Part shown: positions 33,307-41,918 of the stretch, piece by piece | Numbering within the stretch: the first letter of the stretch is position 1 | Layout: each line of letters opens with the position of its first letter | From: Staphylococcus condimenti | GTDB lineage: Bacteria > Bacillota > Bacilli > Staphylococcales > Staphylococcaceae | Direction: 5' to 3' | Assembly (NCBI RefSeq): GCF_001618885.1 | Contig: NZ_CP015114.1 | Span: 1,240,001 to 1,304,000, forward strand | DNA length: 64,000 nt | The notes under the pieces: generated by a model | What the model saw: the letters and a program-made list of their open reading frames with translations, nothing else | What the model was told of the DNA's origin: nothing | Databases searched by the model: none | Program-made: the position numbers and the translations under genes

Positions 33307-33873
33307 CTATTTTATTTCTTGCAATTTCTCTACCTTTTGTTTTAATTCGACATTCCATTTCTCTGCGATATTCACTGCGTATGTATCTTTCAGAATGTCC
33401 CCTGGTGCATTGGCATTACCGATTAAGTAATCTTTTAAAGCCGCACCTAAAAATTCCAGGCTGTATTCCATTTGATGCATGCAAGGTCTTGCTTTGATTT
33501 TCGGACAATCCCCACCTACCAAAATCAAACGGAATTCAATTTGTGCCATTTTGTCTTTAAAATCTTTATAATCTTTATCTCTTAATGTTTCAGACCAATG
33601 ATCAATAAAAGCTTTCATTGAAGCGGAAATACTATACCAATATACAGGTGATACAAATAACACCGTATCGCTTTTTAGCACTTGGTCTATAATTTTTTTA
33701 TAATCATCTGTATAATCTGTAATCATTTCTCCGTTATGTCGCACATCTCTGACTGGGTCAAAGTGATATTTTGTAAGATCAATCCAGTTATAATCTAAAT
33801 CTTTCAAAACTATTTTCGCTAATTCTGCTGAGTTTCCTTCTGGTCTGCTACCTCCGAATAAAACTGTAATCAT
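33307..33873 (-). CDS. NADPH-dependent FMN reductase / flavodoxin-fold protein
   Basis: A 188-residue flavodoxin-like oxidoreductase. The FMN phosphate loop is FGGSRPEGNSAELA (about 6-19), with a second site FVSPVYWYSISASMKAFIDHWS (split at about 74-95), the usual iron-sulfur flavoprotein/NADPH-reductase arrangement. Two Cys (about 122 and 128) lie in a loop but do not form a clear Fe-S motif. Probably a quinone or nitro-compound reductase. AGGAAG precedes the ATG. Confidence 0.8.
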   Translation of the reverse strand: MITVLFGGSRPEGNSAELAKIVLKDLDYNWIDLTKYHFDPVRDVRHNGEMITDYTDDYKKIIDQVLKSDTVLFVSPVYWYSISASMKAFIDHWSETLRDKDYKDFKDKMAQIEFRLILVGGDCPKIKARPCMHQMEYSLEFLGAALKDYLIGNANAPGDILKDTYAVNIAEKWNVELKQKVEKLQEIK

Positions 33874-33946
33874 ATGAATATGACGCTTCCTTTCTCAATT
33901 TAAACGCGATTTAATTCACTTTTTTCATATCCTATTAAAATAAAAG

Positions 33947-33960
33947 TGGTAACGTTTACA
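33947..33960. promoter_or_regulatory. Possible CcpA site (cre)
   Basis: TGGTAACGTTTACA differs from the cre consensus TGWNANCGNTNWCA at one position. It lies between the divergent FMN-reductase gene and the small HTH-like gene, where it could act on either. Confidence 0.35.
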
Positions 33961-34142
33961 ATTACTTTATTATTATAGGCTACTTCATCTTAATATACCA
34001 TTTTGATGAATCTTACATTAATTTTTTGTAAAAATATTGAATAGTTTTGTTTGAGAGCGGGTATTTAACCTCTATAAGCAATATCAAGTACAATACTTAA
34101 TTTAGGTGTTGGTACTAAAAAATTTAAAAAGGTGATTATAAT

Positions 34143-34376
34143 ATGGATGATATGAGCTTTGGTAACATTTATATTGACTCCCAGCCTGTGACATTAGATT
34201 GGGACACTTTAGTAACCGATGAATCCGAAATGGAAGTCGACGGTATCCCATCTTCTTTAATTGATATGTGGGTAAGAAAGAAACAATTAATTCCATCTTA
34301 CACAAAGGACAATTTACGTCACTTCTATACTAAAGATGTGCTGAATGCTTGTCGATCATATGTGAAAGTTTATTAA
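34143..34376 (+). CDS. Small acidic protein with HTH-like C-terminus
   Basis: A 77-residue protein with a strong AAAGGTG ribosome-binding site. The N-terminal half is acidic (LDWDTLVTDESEMEVDG). The second half, SLIDMWVRKKQLIPSYTKDN followed by LRHFYTKDVLNA, has the shape of an excisionase/MerR-type winged helix: a helix, a short turn with Lys-Gln-Leu-Ile-Pro, then an aromatic residue and a Lys-Asp-Val helix. I propose DNA binding only as a hypothesis. It stands alone ahead of a strong terminator and I do not recognise a named family. Confidence 0.6.
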   Translation: MDDMSFGNIYIDSQPVTLDWDTLVTDESEMEVDGIPSSLIDMWVRKKQLIPSYTKDNLRHFYTKDVLNACRSYVKVY

Positions 34377-34450
34377 GGTTTACAGTTAACTCACATGTGA
34401 AGTTGTCGATATAGAAAGGACCATGCGATATTTTAGTTCATAAATTAAAG

Positions 34451-34520
34451 GGACAGAATCCGAATTACATTGTATTGAAAAGATACTCTCAGTAATTATA
34501 GGTTCTGTCTTTTTATTGTT
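34451..34520 (+). terminator. Extended-hairpin terminator
   Basis: GACAGAATCC pairs with GGTTCTGTC, with the inner stems AATTAC/GTAATT and GTAT/ATAC, then TTTTTATT. It ends the small HTH-like gene transcript about 75 bases after the stop. Confidence 0.65.
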
Positions 34521-34575
34521 ATTAAAGTATTTTAGCAAGTAGTTAAGATTTACTCCTCATATTATATATAATTTT

Positions 34576-34633
34576 AAAAAAATCCCTATGTTCTCTGTAG
34601 CTTGTTTAACGATGAGAACGCTAGGGATTTTCT
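34576..34633 (-). terminator. Terminator of the DUF1450 gene
   Basis: AAAATCCCTA and GTTCTC pair with GAGAAC and CTAGGGATTTT around a 19-base loop, adjacent to the minus-strand stop. Confidence 0.7.
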
Positions 34634-34634
34634 A

Positions 34635-34979
34635 TTATGCTTTCGTTTGTTTGCGTTTTGCTAATTTCTCTTTTAGTTTACGATCTTGCTCTTCTTTGCG
34701 GCGCTTACGTTCTTCATTACGTTTGCGCAATCGTTCTTCTTCTTCTGGGTCACGCGGTTTTTGAAGTTGTTTTTCAACTTTTTCCATCAATTCGTCTTCC
34801 GTCAATGCTGCAAGAGGACGGTTGTTCACGAAAGCGAATGTCTTTCTGCGACCTGGACCGCAGTATGATTGGCAGCCAATCTCAATTTCAGCTTCTGGGT
34901 CTAGTTTTTTCAACTTTCTTTCTAGAGATTTGCAATTTACTGCTTGGCAATCATCACAAATCAGGAATTTGTTTTGCAC
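34635..34979 (-). CDS. DUF1450-family Cys-rich protein
   Basis: A 114-residue protein whose N-terminal half is the DUF1450 domain, with [14 protein letters not shown] (about 6-19) and [20 protein letters not shown]. These cysteine pairs could bind metal or an Fe-S centre. The C-terminal 40 residues are highly charged Glu/Lys/Arg and probably form a single coiled coil. GTG at 34979 has GAGGTGG eight bases upstream; the upstream GTG at 34991 overlaps the site. Function unknown. It lies downstream of mvaK2 beyond a terminator, a position also found in S. aureus. Confidence 0.75.
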   Translation of the reverse strand: MQNKFLICDDCQAVNCKSLERKLKKLDPEAEIEIGCQSYCGPGRRKTFAFVNNRPLAALTEDELMEKVEKQLQKPRDPEEEERLRKRNEERKRRKEEQDRKLKEKLAKRKQTKA

Positions 34980-35130
34980 TGCTGTGTCCACCTCTCTTTA
35001 TCTTTAAAGTTATCTATTATTTTCGTTATTCATTCAATTTCAACTTTATCTATTTTACCCTTTTTCCGTAAAATTTCAAGAGCGAATTCCGCACATTTCA
35101 TCTACACGATTGTCACTCAGCTTTTCCACG

Positions 35131-35187
35131 AAAAAAACTGTCTTTTCCGCGTGTGCACCTTTTCGCGGTTAGACAGCTCTTTTTTGT
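35131..35187 (-). terminator. Terminator of the mevalonate operon
   Basis: On the minus strand GCTGTCT pairs with AGACAGT and CCGCG with CGCGG in the inner stem, then TTTTTTT follows. It overlaps the first bases after mvaK2. Confidence 0.7.
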
Positions 35188-35188
35188 A

Positions 35189-36265
35189 TTATTGACCTTG
35201 GTAAACATGGAAAGGCAATGGTTTGATTTCTGATGCTCTCCAACTCTTGTAAATTGAAGTGCGTTCTTTGTGGTCTCCTGTAATTGCGATACCGCAATCT
35301 CCACCGCCTGCGCCTGAAGTTTTTGCAGCTGCGCCGTATGTTTCAGCGATATCACATAATAATTTTAATTGCGGTGTTTCAATGTCGACGTTTGCTTCTT
35401 TATCCATTTGTTGAATAATCGAGCGGTTACGACGAATCATTGCTTGTACACCTTTTAAATTATTTGTTTTGAATGCATAAATCAAACGTTCTACACATGA
35501 TTGTGATTGTTCTAGAAAGCGACCATAAAAGTCAGGATCTGATTTTAACCGCTTCACTTCGCTGACTAAGTAAGGTGATGAAGCTGGGGAGCCTGTCCAA
35601 CCGATTAAAACTTCCATATTTTCAGGAGCTTGAAGCGGTTCAGTATAAAGCCCTGGCCAGTTTTTCTTCACAACTTCCGCTACTGATGAAGTTTCAATTT
35701 GCTGCATCACCCAGTCATGATCGAATGTACTGTATGCGAGCCATCCAGTAAAGACACTTACTGCAATATCTCCGCATGAACTTAAACTTTGTAATTTCAT
35801 ATTAGCAATGACTGCTAATTTATAAATGTTCAAATTCGCTAAATCCAGTTCATAAAATTCGTTCAACACTTTAACGACAGACACAAGGACAGCAGCACTT
35901 GAACCTAGACCATACTTATGACCTGATGCATCATCTAAGTTGCTATCAATAACTAAATCAAAATGTTTTAGCTCTTTGCCGCAACTTTTGGCATATTGTT
36001 CAAAGACTTCAACGGCTGTAATAACATATTTAAGTTGATTGGCCGCGTTTGTGTCAGAAACAACAATTTGATCTTCTTCCCTTTGGAAAGTTATAGGTTC
36101 ATGATGAAGTGTTTTTGAATGAATTGTACCTTCAGCTACTGAAGCTTCTTCTATAGTAGCAGTGACAAAGCGATCCACAGCAATTAAAACTGATTTGTAC
36201 CCTGGCTCTGTCACAGCATACTCTCCTGCGATGTATAATTTACCTGGCGCTTTGACTTGAATCAT
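35189..36265 (-). CDS. mvaK2: Phosphomevalonate kinase
   Basis: A 358-residue GHMP kinase that phosphorylates mevalonate 5-phosphate in the mevalonate route to isoprenoids. Motif 1 is KAPGKLYIAGEYAVTEPG (about 4-21), the ATP loop is KYGLGSSAAVLVSVVK (about 116-131), and motif 3 is KTSGAGGGDCGIAI near the C-terminus. The start ATG overlaps mvaD by four bases (36262-36265). Third gene of mvaK1-mvaD-mvaK2. Confidence 0.96.
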   Translation of the reverse strand: MIQVKAPGKLYIAGEYAVTEPGYKSVLIAVDRFVTATIEEASVAEGTIHSKTLHHEPITFQREEDQIVVSDTNAANQLKYVITAVEVFEQYAKSCGKELKHFDLVIDSNLDDASGHKYGLGSSAAVLVSVVKVLNEFYELDLANLNIYKLAVIANMKLQSLSSCGDIAVSVFTGWLAYSTFDHDWVMQQIETSSVAEVVKKNWPGLYTEPLQAPENMEVLIGWTGSPASSPYLVSEVKRLKSDPDFYGRFLEQSQSCVERLIYAFKTNNLKGVQAMIRRNRSIIQQMDKEANVDIETPQLKLLCDIAETYGAAAKTSGAGGGDCGIAITGDHKERTSIYKSWRASEIKPLPFHVYQGQ

Positions 36266-37257
36266 AATGCATCTTCCTCGTTAAGAATTTCAACACCTGT
36301 ACCGATGTTGCTGGCAATAATTTGTTCTGGATCAAAATATGAAGTAAGCTTGTCAATCACAGCTTGCTGATCTTTCTTTTGAACTAAGACTTTTACATTA
36401 GGGCCTGCATCCATTGTAAAATATGCAGGGATACCAGATTCACGGCAATCATGAACAAGAGACATTGCCTCGTAACTATCTGAAACTAAGTATGTAAATG
36501 GCGGTTCAGCACCTAAATTAGTAGCGTGCATACGTAATCCATTTGCTTCAAAGACTTCGCCTAGTCGTTTGAAATCTTTATCTTTAATTGCTGCTTTTGC
36601 TTCTTTTATATCAGCTTCAACATGATCTAACCAATACTGGTAAAAACGAGATGTGTTGCGGGTTAATGACATACCTGCACGGCTTTTCACTTTCTTAGAT
36701 TGATTATTAATTACTACAAAAATCATTGAAAGCTCATCTTCCCAATGATCCGCATCAATCGGGTGACTGTATGAAGAAGCATCATCGTGTCCTTTTTCCC
36801 ATTCAGCAAAGCCGCCGAAGATGCTTCTGCATGCAGAGCCCGAACCGCGTCTTGCAAGTCTCGATAAATCTTTATCAGAAAGTCCCAAATCTAATGCTTC
36901 ATTACAAGCAGTTGCAAGTGCTGCAAATGCACTTGCAGAAGAAGCTAACCCTGCAGCTGTAGGGACAAAGTTGGTACTATCAATGCGCGCTTTTGTATGT
37001 GTACCTGCCTGTTCTCTCACTATATCTAAATACGCAGATATTTTTTGAGTTTCCTTTTCATTTGCTTGTTCTCCATTCAAGAAGAAAGTATCTTCTTCAA
37101 ATGTGGAATCAAAGATTACACGTGTTTCTGTATAAAATTTATCTAAAGTTAAAGAAATACTATTATTCATTGGAATAATCAGTGCCTCATCTGCTTTTCC
37201 CCAGTATTTAATCAGCGCAATATTGGTATGCGCTCTCGCTTTGCCAGTTTTCGCCAC
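36262..37257 (-). CDS. mvaD: Diphosphomevalonate decarboxylase
   Basis: A 331-residue GHMP-fold decarboxylase that converts mevalonate diphosphate to isopentenyl diphosphate. It has ARAHTNIALIKYWGKAD (about 8-24), the ATP/phosphate loop TAAGLASSASAFAALATA (about 101-118), the catalytic region RRGSGSACRSIFGGFAEW with its Arg and Ser, and a catalytic Asp in FTMDAGPNVKVL. It starts with GTG behind GGAGGG and lies six bases after mvaK1. Middle gene of the mevalonate trio. Confidence 0.96.
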   Translation of the reverse strand: MAKTGKARAHTNIALIKYWGKADEALIIPMNNSISLTLDKFYTETRVIFDSTFEEDTFFLNGEQANEKETQKISAYLDIVREQAGTHTKARIDSTNFVPTAAGLASSASAFAALATACNEALDLGLSDKDLSRLARRGSGSACRSIFGGFAEWEKGHDDASSYSHPIDADHWEDELSMIFVVINNQSKKVKSRAGMSLTRNTSRFYQYWLDHVEADIKEAKAAIKDKDFKRLGEVFEANGLRMHATNLGAEPPFTYLVSDSYEAMSLVHDCRESGIPAYFTMDAGPNVKVLVQKKDQQAVIDKLTSYFDPEQIIASNIGTGVEILNEEDAL

Positions 37258-37263
37258 TTTGAA

Positions 37264-38187
37264 TTACCCTCCTAAACTCTCTATCCAAGTATGATGCGCG
37301 CCTGCTTTAGTCACTGCATTCACTACTTTTTCAGCTGTCGCATAATCTTTCACAAGCGTTATGACGCTTCCGCCTCGACCACTTCCTGTCAATTTCCCTG
37401 CAACTGCTCCAGCTTGTTTTGCTGCATTCAGCAATTTATCTATTTTAGGGTGACTAACAGTTAAAGTTGCTAAGTATGATTGACATTCATTAAATATTTC
37501 AGCAAGTGCATCGAAATTACGCGTATTAATTGCTTGATTTGCAGAATAAACTAATTGACCAATACGTTCTATAAACTGTTTATTCTCTTGATTGTTTTCT
37601 ACTAATTCATGCACATCACGGACAGCCTCTTTGGTATTCCCTTTTATACCAGTATCTAAAACTACCATGTATCCAGGAATACGTAATGATTCTAAAGAAG
37701 TAAAAACTCCTTTTTGAAACCATGTTGGCTGGTTAGAAACTATAGTTTGTGCATCTATACCGCTAGGTTTCCCATGCGCAATCATTTCAGCCCAATTTAC
37801 ATGCTCAATTAACTCTTCATCACTTAAGGGTTTGTCTAAAAAATCAAACGCTGCTCTTGTAAAGGCTACGGCTACTGCTGCACTTGATCCTAATCCTCTA
37901 GAAGGTGGCAATTTAGCTTCAATTCTAATCATAATCGGTGATTCAATATGACTTTCTGCTTCAAATCTGCTGATTAATGCATGAAGGTGTTCAGGAGCAT
38001 ATGCAACTTCTCCCTCATACACATCACTTATCATGGTTGAAACAGCTAATTCAGGCATTTCTTCAATTTCTACTTTCACTTTTCCGGAAGAAAAAGGAAT
38101 TGCAATTGCAGGTTCTCCAAATGTTACTGCGTGTTCACCGACTAATATAATTTTACCGTTTGATTCTCCGTAGCCTGTTCGTGTCAT
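37264..38187 (-). CDS. mvaK1: Mevalonate kinase
   Basis: A 307-residue GHMP kinase that makes 5-phosphomevalonate. Motif 1 is GKIILVGEHAVTFGEPAIA (about 11-29), the ATP loop is PPSRGLGSSAAVAVAFTRA, the catalytic Asp lies in HGKPSGIDAQTI, and the C-terminal loop is GKLTGSGRGGSVITLV. First gene of the mevalonate operon, with GAAGGTGATG upstream. HMG-CoA synthase and reductase are not in the window. A 433-base gap separates it from lipL. Confidence 0.96.
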   Translation of the reverse strand: MTRTGYGESNGKIILVGEHAVTFGEPAIAIPFSSGKVKVEIEEMPELAVSTMISDVYEGEVAYAPEHLHALISRFEAESHIESPIMIRIEAKLPPSRGLGSSAAVAVAFTRAAFDFLDKPLSDEELIEHVNWAEMIAHGKPSGIDAQTIVSNQPTWFQKGVFTSLESLRIPGYMVVLDTGIKGNTKEAVRDVHELVENNQENKQFIERIGQLVYSANQAINTRNFDALAEIFNECQSYLATLTVSHPKIDKLLNAAKQAGAVAGKLTGSGRGGSVITLVKDYATAEKVVNAVTKAGAHHTWIESLGG

Positions 38188-38580
38188 ATTTTCATCACCT
38201 TCAACACTTTCCCGAATTTCTTGAAGTATATCTGCATATCAATTGCATGCAAAAGCAACCAGCCATTCTCTTTATGGATTAATGAATGACTAGACAAATC
38301 TTAACAGAATGCATTTTTCTTATATACTTATTGTCTTTATATACTCTGTTTATTTTAAACATTTTGCTTATATATTACTATAAATTTTTAGAAATTGTTT
38401 AAATACCGTCTTATTATAGCCTATCTTTCATTAAATTTTATCCTACTTAAGGTTGAAAAATTAAGACCAGATAATAAACTTCTCTCTTATTTTACCTAAA
38501 ATTATAAATGATTTAAATCATTTGGACATAAATTTGTCATAAAAATGCTATGCTGCCTATTTATGCAAAGCACGCTAAAT
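38188..38580. other. A/T-rich region upstream of mvaK1
   Basis: No gene is visible. TATAAT-like boxes occur, one of them at 38413-38418 on the minus strand, without a good -35 partner. It must hold the mevalonate operon promoter, which I cannot place with confidence. Confidence 0.35.
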
Positions 38581-38617
38581 AGGAGATGCCTCGCCTTACA
38601 GCTAATTGCATCTCCAT
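38580..38617 (-). terminator. lipL terminator
   Basis: GGAGATGC (38582-38589) pairs with GCATCTCC (38607-38614). The minus-strand 3' side is CTATTTAGC, a weak T-tract. Confidence 0.55.
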
Positions 38618-38620
38618 ATT

Positions 38621-39460
38621 TTAGTCATCCATTTTAGCGTTGATTTTTGCATTTCGTTCAATCATACGATCAAAGTACTTTTCAAATCGCAGCCATTCTT
38701 CATCTGTTACTGGATTCATGTTTAAAGTAGCGCCTAACGCTTTTAATGCATGAAGCAATTTAAACATTACATCGTTCACTGTTAAAGCATGTCCTAATAA
38801 AGTTTCTAACGAAGCCATGCAAGAAGGATCAATATCTGGATATTTAAATTTCGTAGTTTCACCTTGTAATGCATTTTCATAAAAATTGCGCATCATTTCA
38901 GCACGTTCTTCTCCGGAACCTTCTACACACAAATAAATCTGAACTGCTATTCCGCCGCGTACTCGACGTTGTGATATGCCAGCAAATTTTTTGCCATTAA
39001 TACTTAAATCAAATTTACCAGGACAATACGACCGTTCAATTTCTTTTGTATCGATTTGTACATTTTCATCTTCGAACATCTTACAAATCAATTCATACAT
39101 TAAATTGAAAGCCTTATCGATTGAGACCTCTGTCTTCCCTTTAAAAATTAAAGAGATATTCAAAATACCTTGATCTAATACAACACCTAAACCTCCTGAA
39201 TTTCGCACAATCACATTGTAACCACATTCATCTACTAGATAGCGGATGCCGTCTTTCAAATGAGGTAATCGTGCATCATGAGTTCCTAAAATTACTGTGT
39301 GTTGATGAATCCAAGTACGAACCACACTGCATGATAAATCCTTGCCCGTACTTTCTGAAAAGGTATCATCAAAGGCAAATGACTGCATTGGCGCTAAACC
39401 AGTAGAATGATCGATATAGCGCCAATCTGAGCCATTAAAATATTCTTGTATTAAGTTCAT
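38621..39460 (-). CDS. lipL: Octanoyl/lipoyl transferase LipL
   Basis: A 279-residue member of the LplA/LipB/LipL transferase family. LipL moves octanoyl or lipoyl groups from GcvH to the E2 subunits of 2-oxoacid dehydrogenases. The conserved substrate-site VRNSGGLGVVLDQGILNISL (about 85-104) and the active-site Cys146 in SYCPGKFDLSINGKKFAGIS are present. It lies directly after eutD with a TAATG junction and no ribosome-binding gap, the arrangement known in S. aureus, so both are cotranslated. Confidence 0.9.
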   Translation of the reverse strand: MNLIQEYFNGSDWRYIDHSTGLAPMQSFAFDDTFSESTGKDLSCSVVRTWIHQHTVILGTHDARLPHLKDGIRYLVDECGYNVIVRNSGGLGVVLDQGILNISLIFKGKTEVSIDKAFNLMYELICKMFEDENVQIDTKEIERSYCPGKFDLSINGKKFAGISQRRVRGGIAVQIYLCVEGSGEERAEMMRNFYENALQGETTKFKYPDIDPSCMASLETLLGHALTVNDVMFKLLHALKALGATLNMNPVTDEEWLRFEKYFDRMIERNAKINAKMDD

Positions 39461-40449
39461 TATTGTAAAGTTTGTGCTGCAGTGATGATTGATAAGTTAT
39501 AAACATCTTCAGTTGAGCAACCGCGTGATAAGTCATTCACTGGAGAATTCAAACCTTGTAATACAGGACCAATCGCTTCGTAGCCACCTAAACGCTGTGC
39601 AATTTTATAACCAATATTTCCAGCTTCTAAGCTTGGGAAGATGAAGACATTTGCATCACCTTTAATTTTAGCATCTGGTGCTTTTTTAGCAGCCACTTTA
39701 GGAACAATCGCTGCATCAAATTGGAATTCCCCATCGATAACAACGTCTGTTAATCCTTCTTCTTCAGCTTTCTCTTGAGCCAATTTAGTAGCTGATTCTA
39801 CTTTTTCTACATCATCAGATTTAGCTGAACCCTTAGTTGAGAAGCTCAATAAAGCAACACGAGGATCCATTCCAAAACTTTTCGCTGTTTTTGCACTTTC
39901 TACAGCAATTTCTGCTAGGTCTGCTGCTTCTAATGTAGGATTAATAGCACAATCTCCGAATACATATTGTTCGTCATCTTTAATCATAAAGAAGACGCCT
40001 GATGTTTTAGACACACCTGGTTTTGTTTTAATAATTTGTAATGCAGGACGTACTGTATCTCCAGTTGAATGTGCTGCTCCGCTCACGAGTCCATCAGCTT
40101 TACCAGTATAAACAAGCATTGTTCCGAAATAATTCACATTATTCAACATATCTTCAGCTTGTTCTTTTGTTGCTTTACCTTTACGTCGCTCAACAAAAGC
40201 ATCCACAAGTTCTGATTTCAATTCGCTTGTTTCAGGTGTAATAATTTCAATTCCAGAAATATCTAAACCTTTATCATCAGCAAGTGATTGAACTTTATCA
40301 GCATTGCCCAAAACAATAGGTTCTACATAATCTGTTGAATGTAATTTTACTGCTGCTGTTAATACGCGTTCATCTTCACCTTCCGGTAGCACGATTTTAA
40401 CGTTTTTTCCTGAAAGTTTGTCTTGTAATACATTTAATAAACTAGGCAT
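39460..40449 (-). CDS. eutD: Phosphate acetyltransferase
   Basis: A 329-residue phosphotransacetylase that interconverts acetyl-CoA and acetyl phosphate for overflow metabolism. Typical blocks are IVLPEGEDERVLTAA (about 19-33), GAAHSTGDTVRPALQIIKT (about 121-139), the DCAINPTLEAADLAEIAV loop and the C-terminal VNDLSRGCSTEDVYNL. It is the short, single-domain form found in Firmicutes. GAGGAGG precedes ATG. Upstream it is divergent from hemQ. Confidence 0.95.
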   Translation of the reverse strand: MPSLLNVLQDKLSGKNVKIVLPEGEDERVLTAAVKLHSTDYVEPIVLGNADKVQSLADDKGLDISGIEIITPETSELKSELVDAFVERRKGKATKEQAEDMLNNVNYFGTMLVYTGKADGLVSGAAHSTGDTVRPALQIIKTKPGVSKTSGVFFMIKDDEQYVFGDCAINPTLEAADLAEIAVESAKTAKSFGMDPRVALLSFSTKGSAKSDDVEKVESATKLAQEKAEEEGLTDVVIDGEFQFDAAIVPKVAAKKAPDAKIKGDANVFIFPSLEAGNIGYKIAQRLGGYEAIGPVLQGLNSPVNDLSRGCSTEDVYNLSIITAAQTLQ

Positions 40450-40612
40450 AATGTCCTCCTCAAATTTACGAGTTTATTTTTTTACCATCCTTAATTATAC
40501 GTCATTTAGATTAACATTTCACGCGCTAAAACATAATCAATTTCTATGCTTTCAATTACGCTTTATGATAGAATTTTTAGTGAAATAATAGATATTTAAA
40601 GGAGCGATTTAA

Positions 40613-41362
40613 ATGAGTCAAGCAGCAGAAACATTAGATGGCTGGTACAGCCTCCATTTATTCTATGCAGTAGATTGGCCTACATTACGTCTTGTACCTG
40701 ATGAAGACCGTATCCAAATTGTTCAAGAATTCCACGACTTCCTGGACAAATTAGCATCTGTACGTGATGATCACAATGGCGACCATGCATTATATAATAT
40801 TACAGGTCAAAAAGCAGACATCCTTTTATGGGTTTTACGTCCTGAAATGCAAGAATTGAACTCAATCGAGCTCGCACTTAATAAATTACGTATTGCGGAT
40901 TACTTAGTGCCTACTTATTCATACGTTTCTATCATCGAACTCAGCAACTACTTAGCTGGCAAATCAGATGAAGATCCATATGAAAATCCTCATATAAAAG
41001 CACGCTTATATCCTGAATTACCGCATTCAGACTATATCTGTTTCTATCCAATGAGCAAACGTCGTAATGAAACATATAACTGGTATATGCTATCAATGGA
41101 AGAGCGCCAAAAATTAATGTATGACCATGGTATGATTGGTCGTAAATATGCTGGTAAAATCAAACAATTCATTACAGGATCAGTTGGTTTTGACGATTAT
41201 GAGTGGGGCGTAACATTATTTGCACAAGACCCGCTACAATTCAAAAAAATCGTTTACGAAATGCGCTTCGATGAAACAACAGCACGTTATGGCGATTTCG
41301 GCAGCTTCTTCGTAGGCCACATTCTACCTGAAGAAACTTTAGAAACATTTTTCAGAATCTAA
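40613..41362 (+). CDS. hemQ: Coproheme decarboxylase HemQ
   Basis: A 249-residue chlorite-dismutase-fold enzyme that converts coproheme III to haem b, the last step of the Gram-positive haem route. Key sites are [12 protein letters not shown], with the catalytic Tyr (about 145), and the proximal His in [15 protein letters not shown] (about 174). AAGGAGCG precedes the ATG. It is a single-gene unit with a strong terminator at 41404. Confidence 0.96.
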   Translation: MSQAAETLDGWYSLHLFYAVDWPTLRLVPDEDRIQIVQEFHDFLDKLASVRDDHNGDHALYNITGQKADILLWVLRPEMQELNSIELALNKLRIADYLVPTYSYVSIIELSNYLAGKSDEDPYENPHIKARLYPELPHSDYICFYPMSKRRNETYNWYMLSMEERQKLMYDHGMIGRKYAGKIKQFITGSVGFDDYEWGVTLFAQDPLQFKKIVYEMRFDETTARYGDFGSFFVGHILPEETLETFFRI

Positions 41363-41403
41363 TCTATCGATAAAATCAAAACAGTATTTAAATTAATTAT
41401 AAT

Positions 41404-41446
41404 AGCCCCGGCAAAGTGAAGTTTTCATTTTACCGGGGCATTTTCA
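41404..41446 (+). terminator. hemQ terminator
   Basis: GCCCCGG (41405-41411) pairs with CCGGGGC (41433-41439), with further pairing inside, followed by ATTTTCAT. Confidence 0.8.
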
Positions 41447-41530
41447 TATCCGAGCTGAATAATTTCCATTAAATTAATTACTTAAAACAATTGAAGGTGT
41501 TTTCATATCGTGCGAATAATATACCTTCAA

Positions 41531-41683
41531 ATGAAACAAAATAATTTTCAAAAAGTTAACAGCTGCGAAACAACGAAATGTCTCATTGGAACGGCTGGTT
41601 CAGCAATAATCGGTTCAGTTTTAGGATCTACAGGATTTTTGAGTGGCAATCTAGTAGGTATAGTGGCATTTTGTGATATCTAA
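41531..41683 (+). CDS. Small Gly-rich, bacteriocin-like peptide
   Basis: A 50-codon frame encodes an N-terminal hydrophilic part beginning MKQNNFQKVN and a hydrophobic part with several GxxxG spacings (GSAIIG and GSVLG). Cysteines are at residues 12, 17 and 48. Pattern and size resemble two-peptide class IIb bacteriocins and the lactobin/cerein type, in which GxxxG drives helix pairing. The N-terminal part lacks a clean double-glycine leader. A GTG at 41510 would add seven residues and sits behind GAAGG. No immunity or export gene is recognised beside it. Coding status and function are hypotheses. Confidence 0.42.
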   Translation: MKQNNFQKVNSCETTKCLIGTAGSAIIGSVLGSTGFLSGNLVGIVAFCDI

Positions 41684-41751
41684 TAAAGATAATATATATC
41701 TTAAAATCAACGTTTTTCTTGTTTAAGACAGAATTAAATGCTAAAGGATTG

Positions 41752-41871
41752 ATGGATAATGCAAATACCAATTATCTACTTCTTTTTTATCTTTTTGGAT
41801 TATCGCATACAAAAGATAAAATAAAGATAAAAATAAAAACTGTACTAAAAACATTTCTCATTTATGTATAA
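41752..41871 (+). CDS. Possible short peptide after the bacteriocin-like ORF
   Basis: A frame of 39 codons begins at an ATG near 41752, behind AAAGGA at short spacing. It has a hydrophobic middle (NYLLLFYLFGLSH) and a Lys-rich second half, and ends before the terminator at 41880. It could be a small immunity-like or membrane peptide, or chance in A/T-rich DNA. Confidence 0.25.
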   Translation: MDNANTNYLLLFYLFGLSHTKDKIKIKIKTVLKTFLIYV

Positions 41872-41879
41872 AGACGAAC

Positions 41880-41918
41880 GGAACTTGGCTATTCACTTAG
41901 CGCAAGTTCCTTTTTTGC
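41880..41918 (+). terminator. Terminator after the small ORFs
   Basis: GGAACTTG (41880-41887) pairs with CAAGTTCC (41903-41910), followed by TTTTTT. Its presence supports a real plus-strand transcript through the small ORFs. Confidence 0.75.

Noticed and set aside
34059-34064. GGGTAT as a sigma-B -10 for the small HTH-like gene
   Set aside because: No GTTTAA-like -35 lies 12-15 bases upstream.
34637-35195. Long plus-strand frames opposite the DUF1450 gene
   Set aside because: They mirror the Lys/Glu-rich repeats of the real gene and lack start signals.
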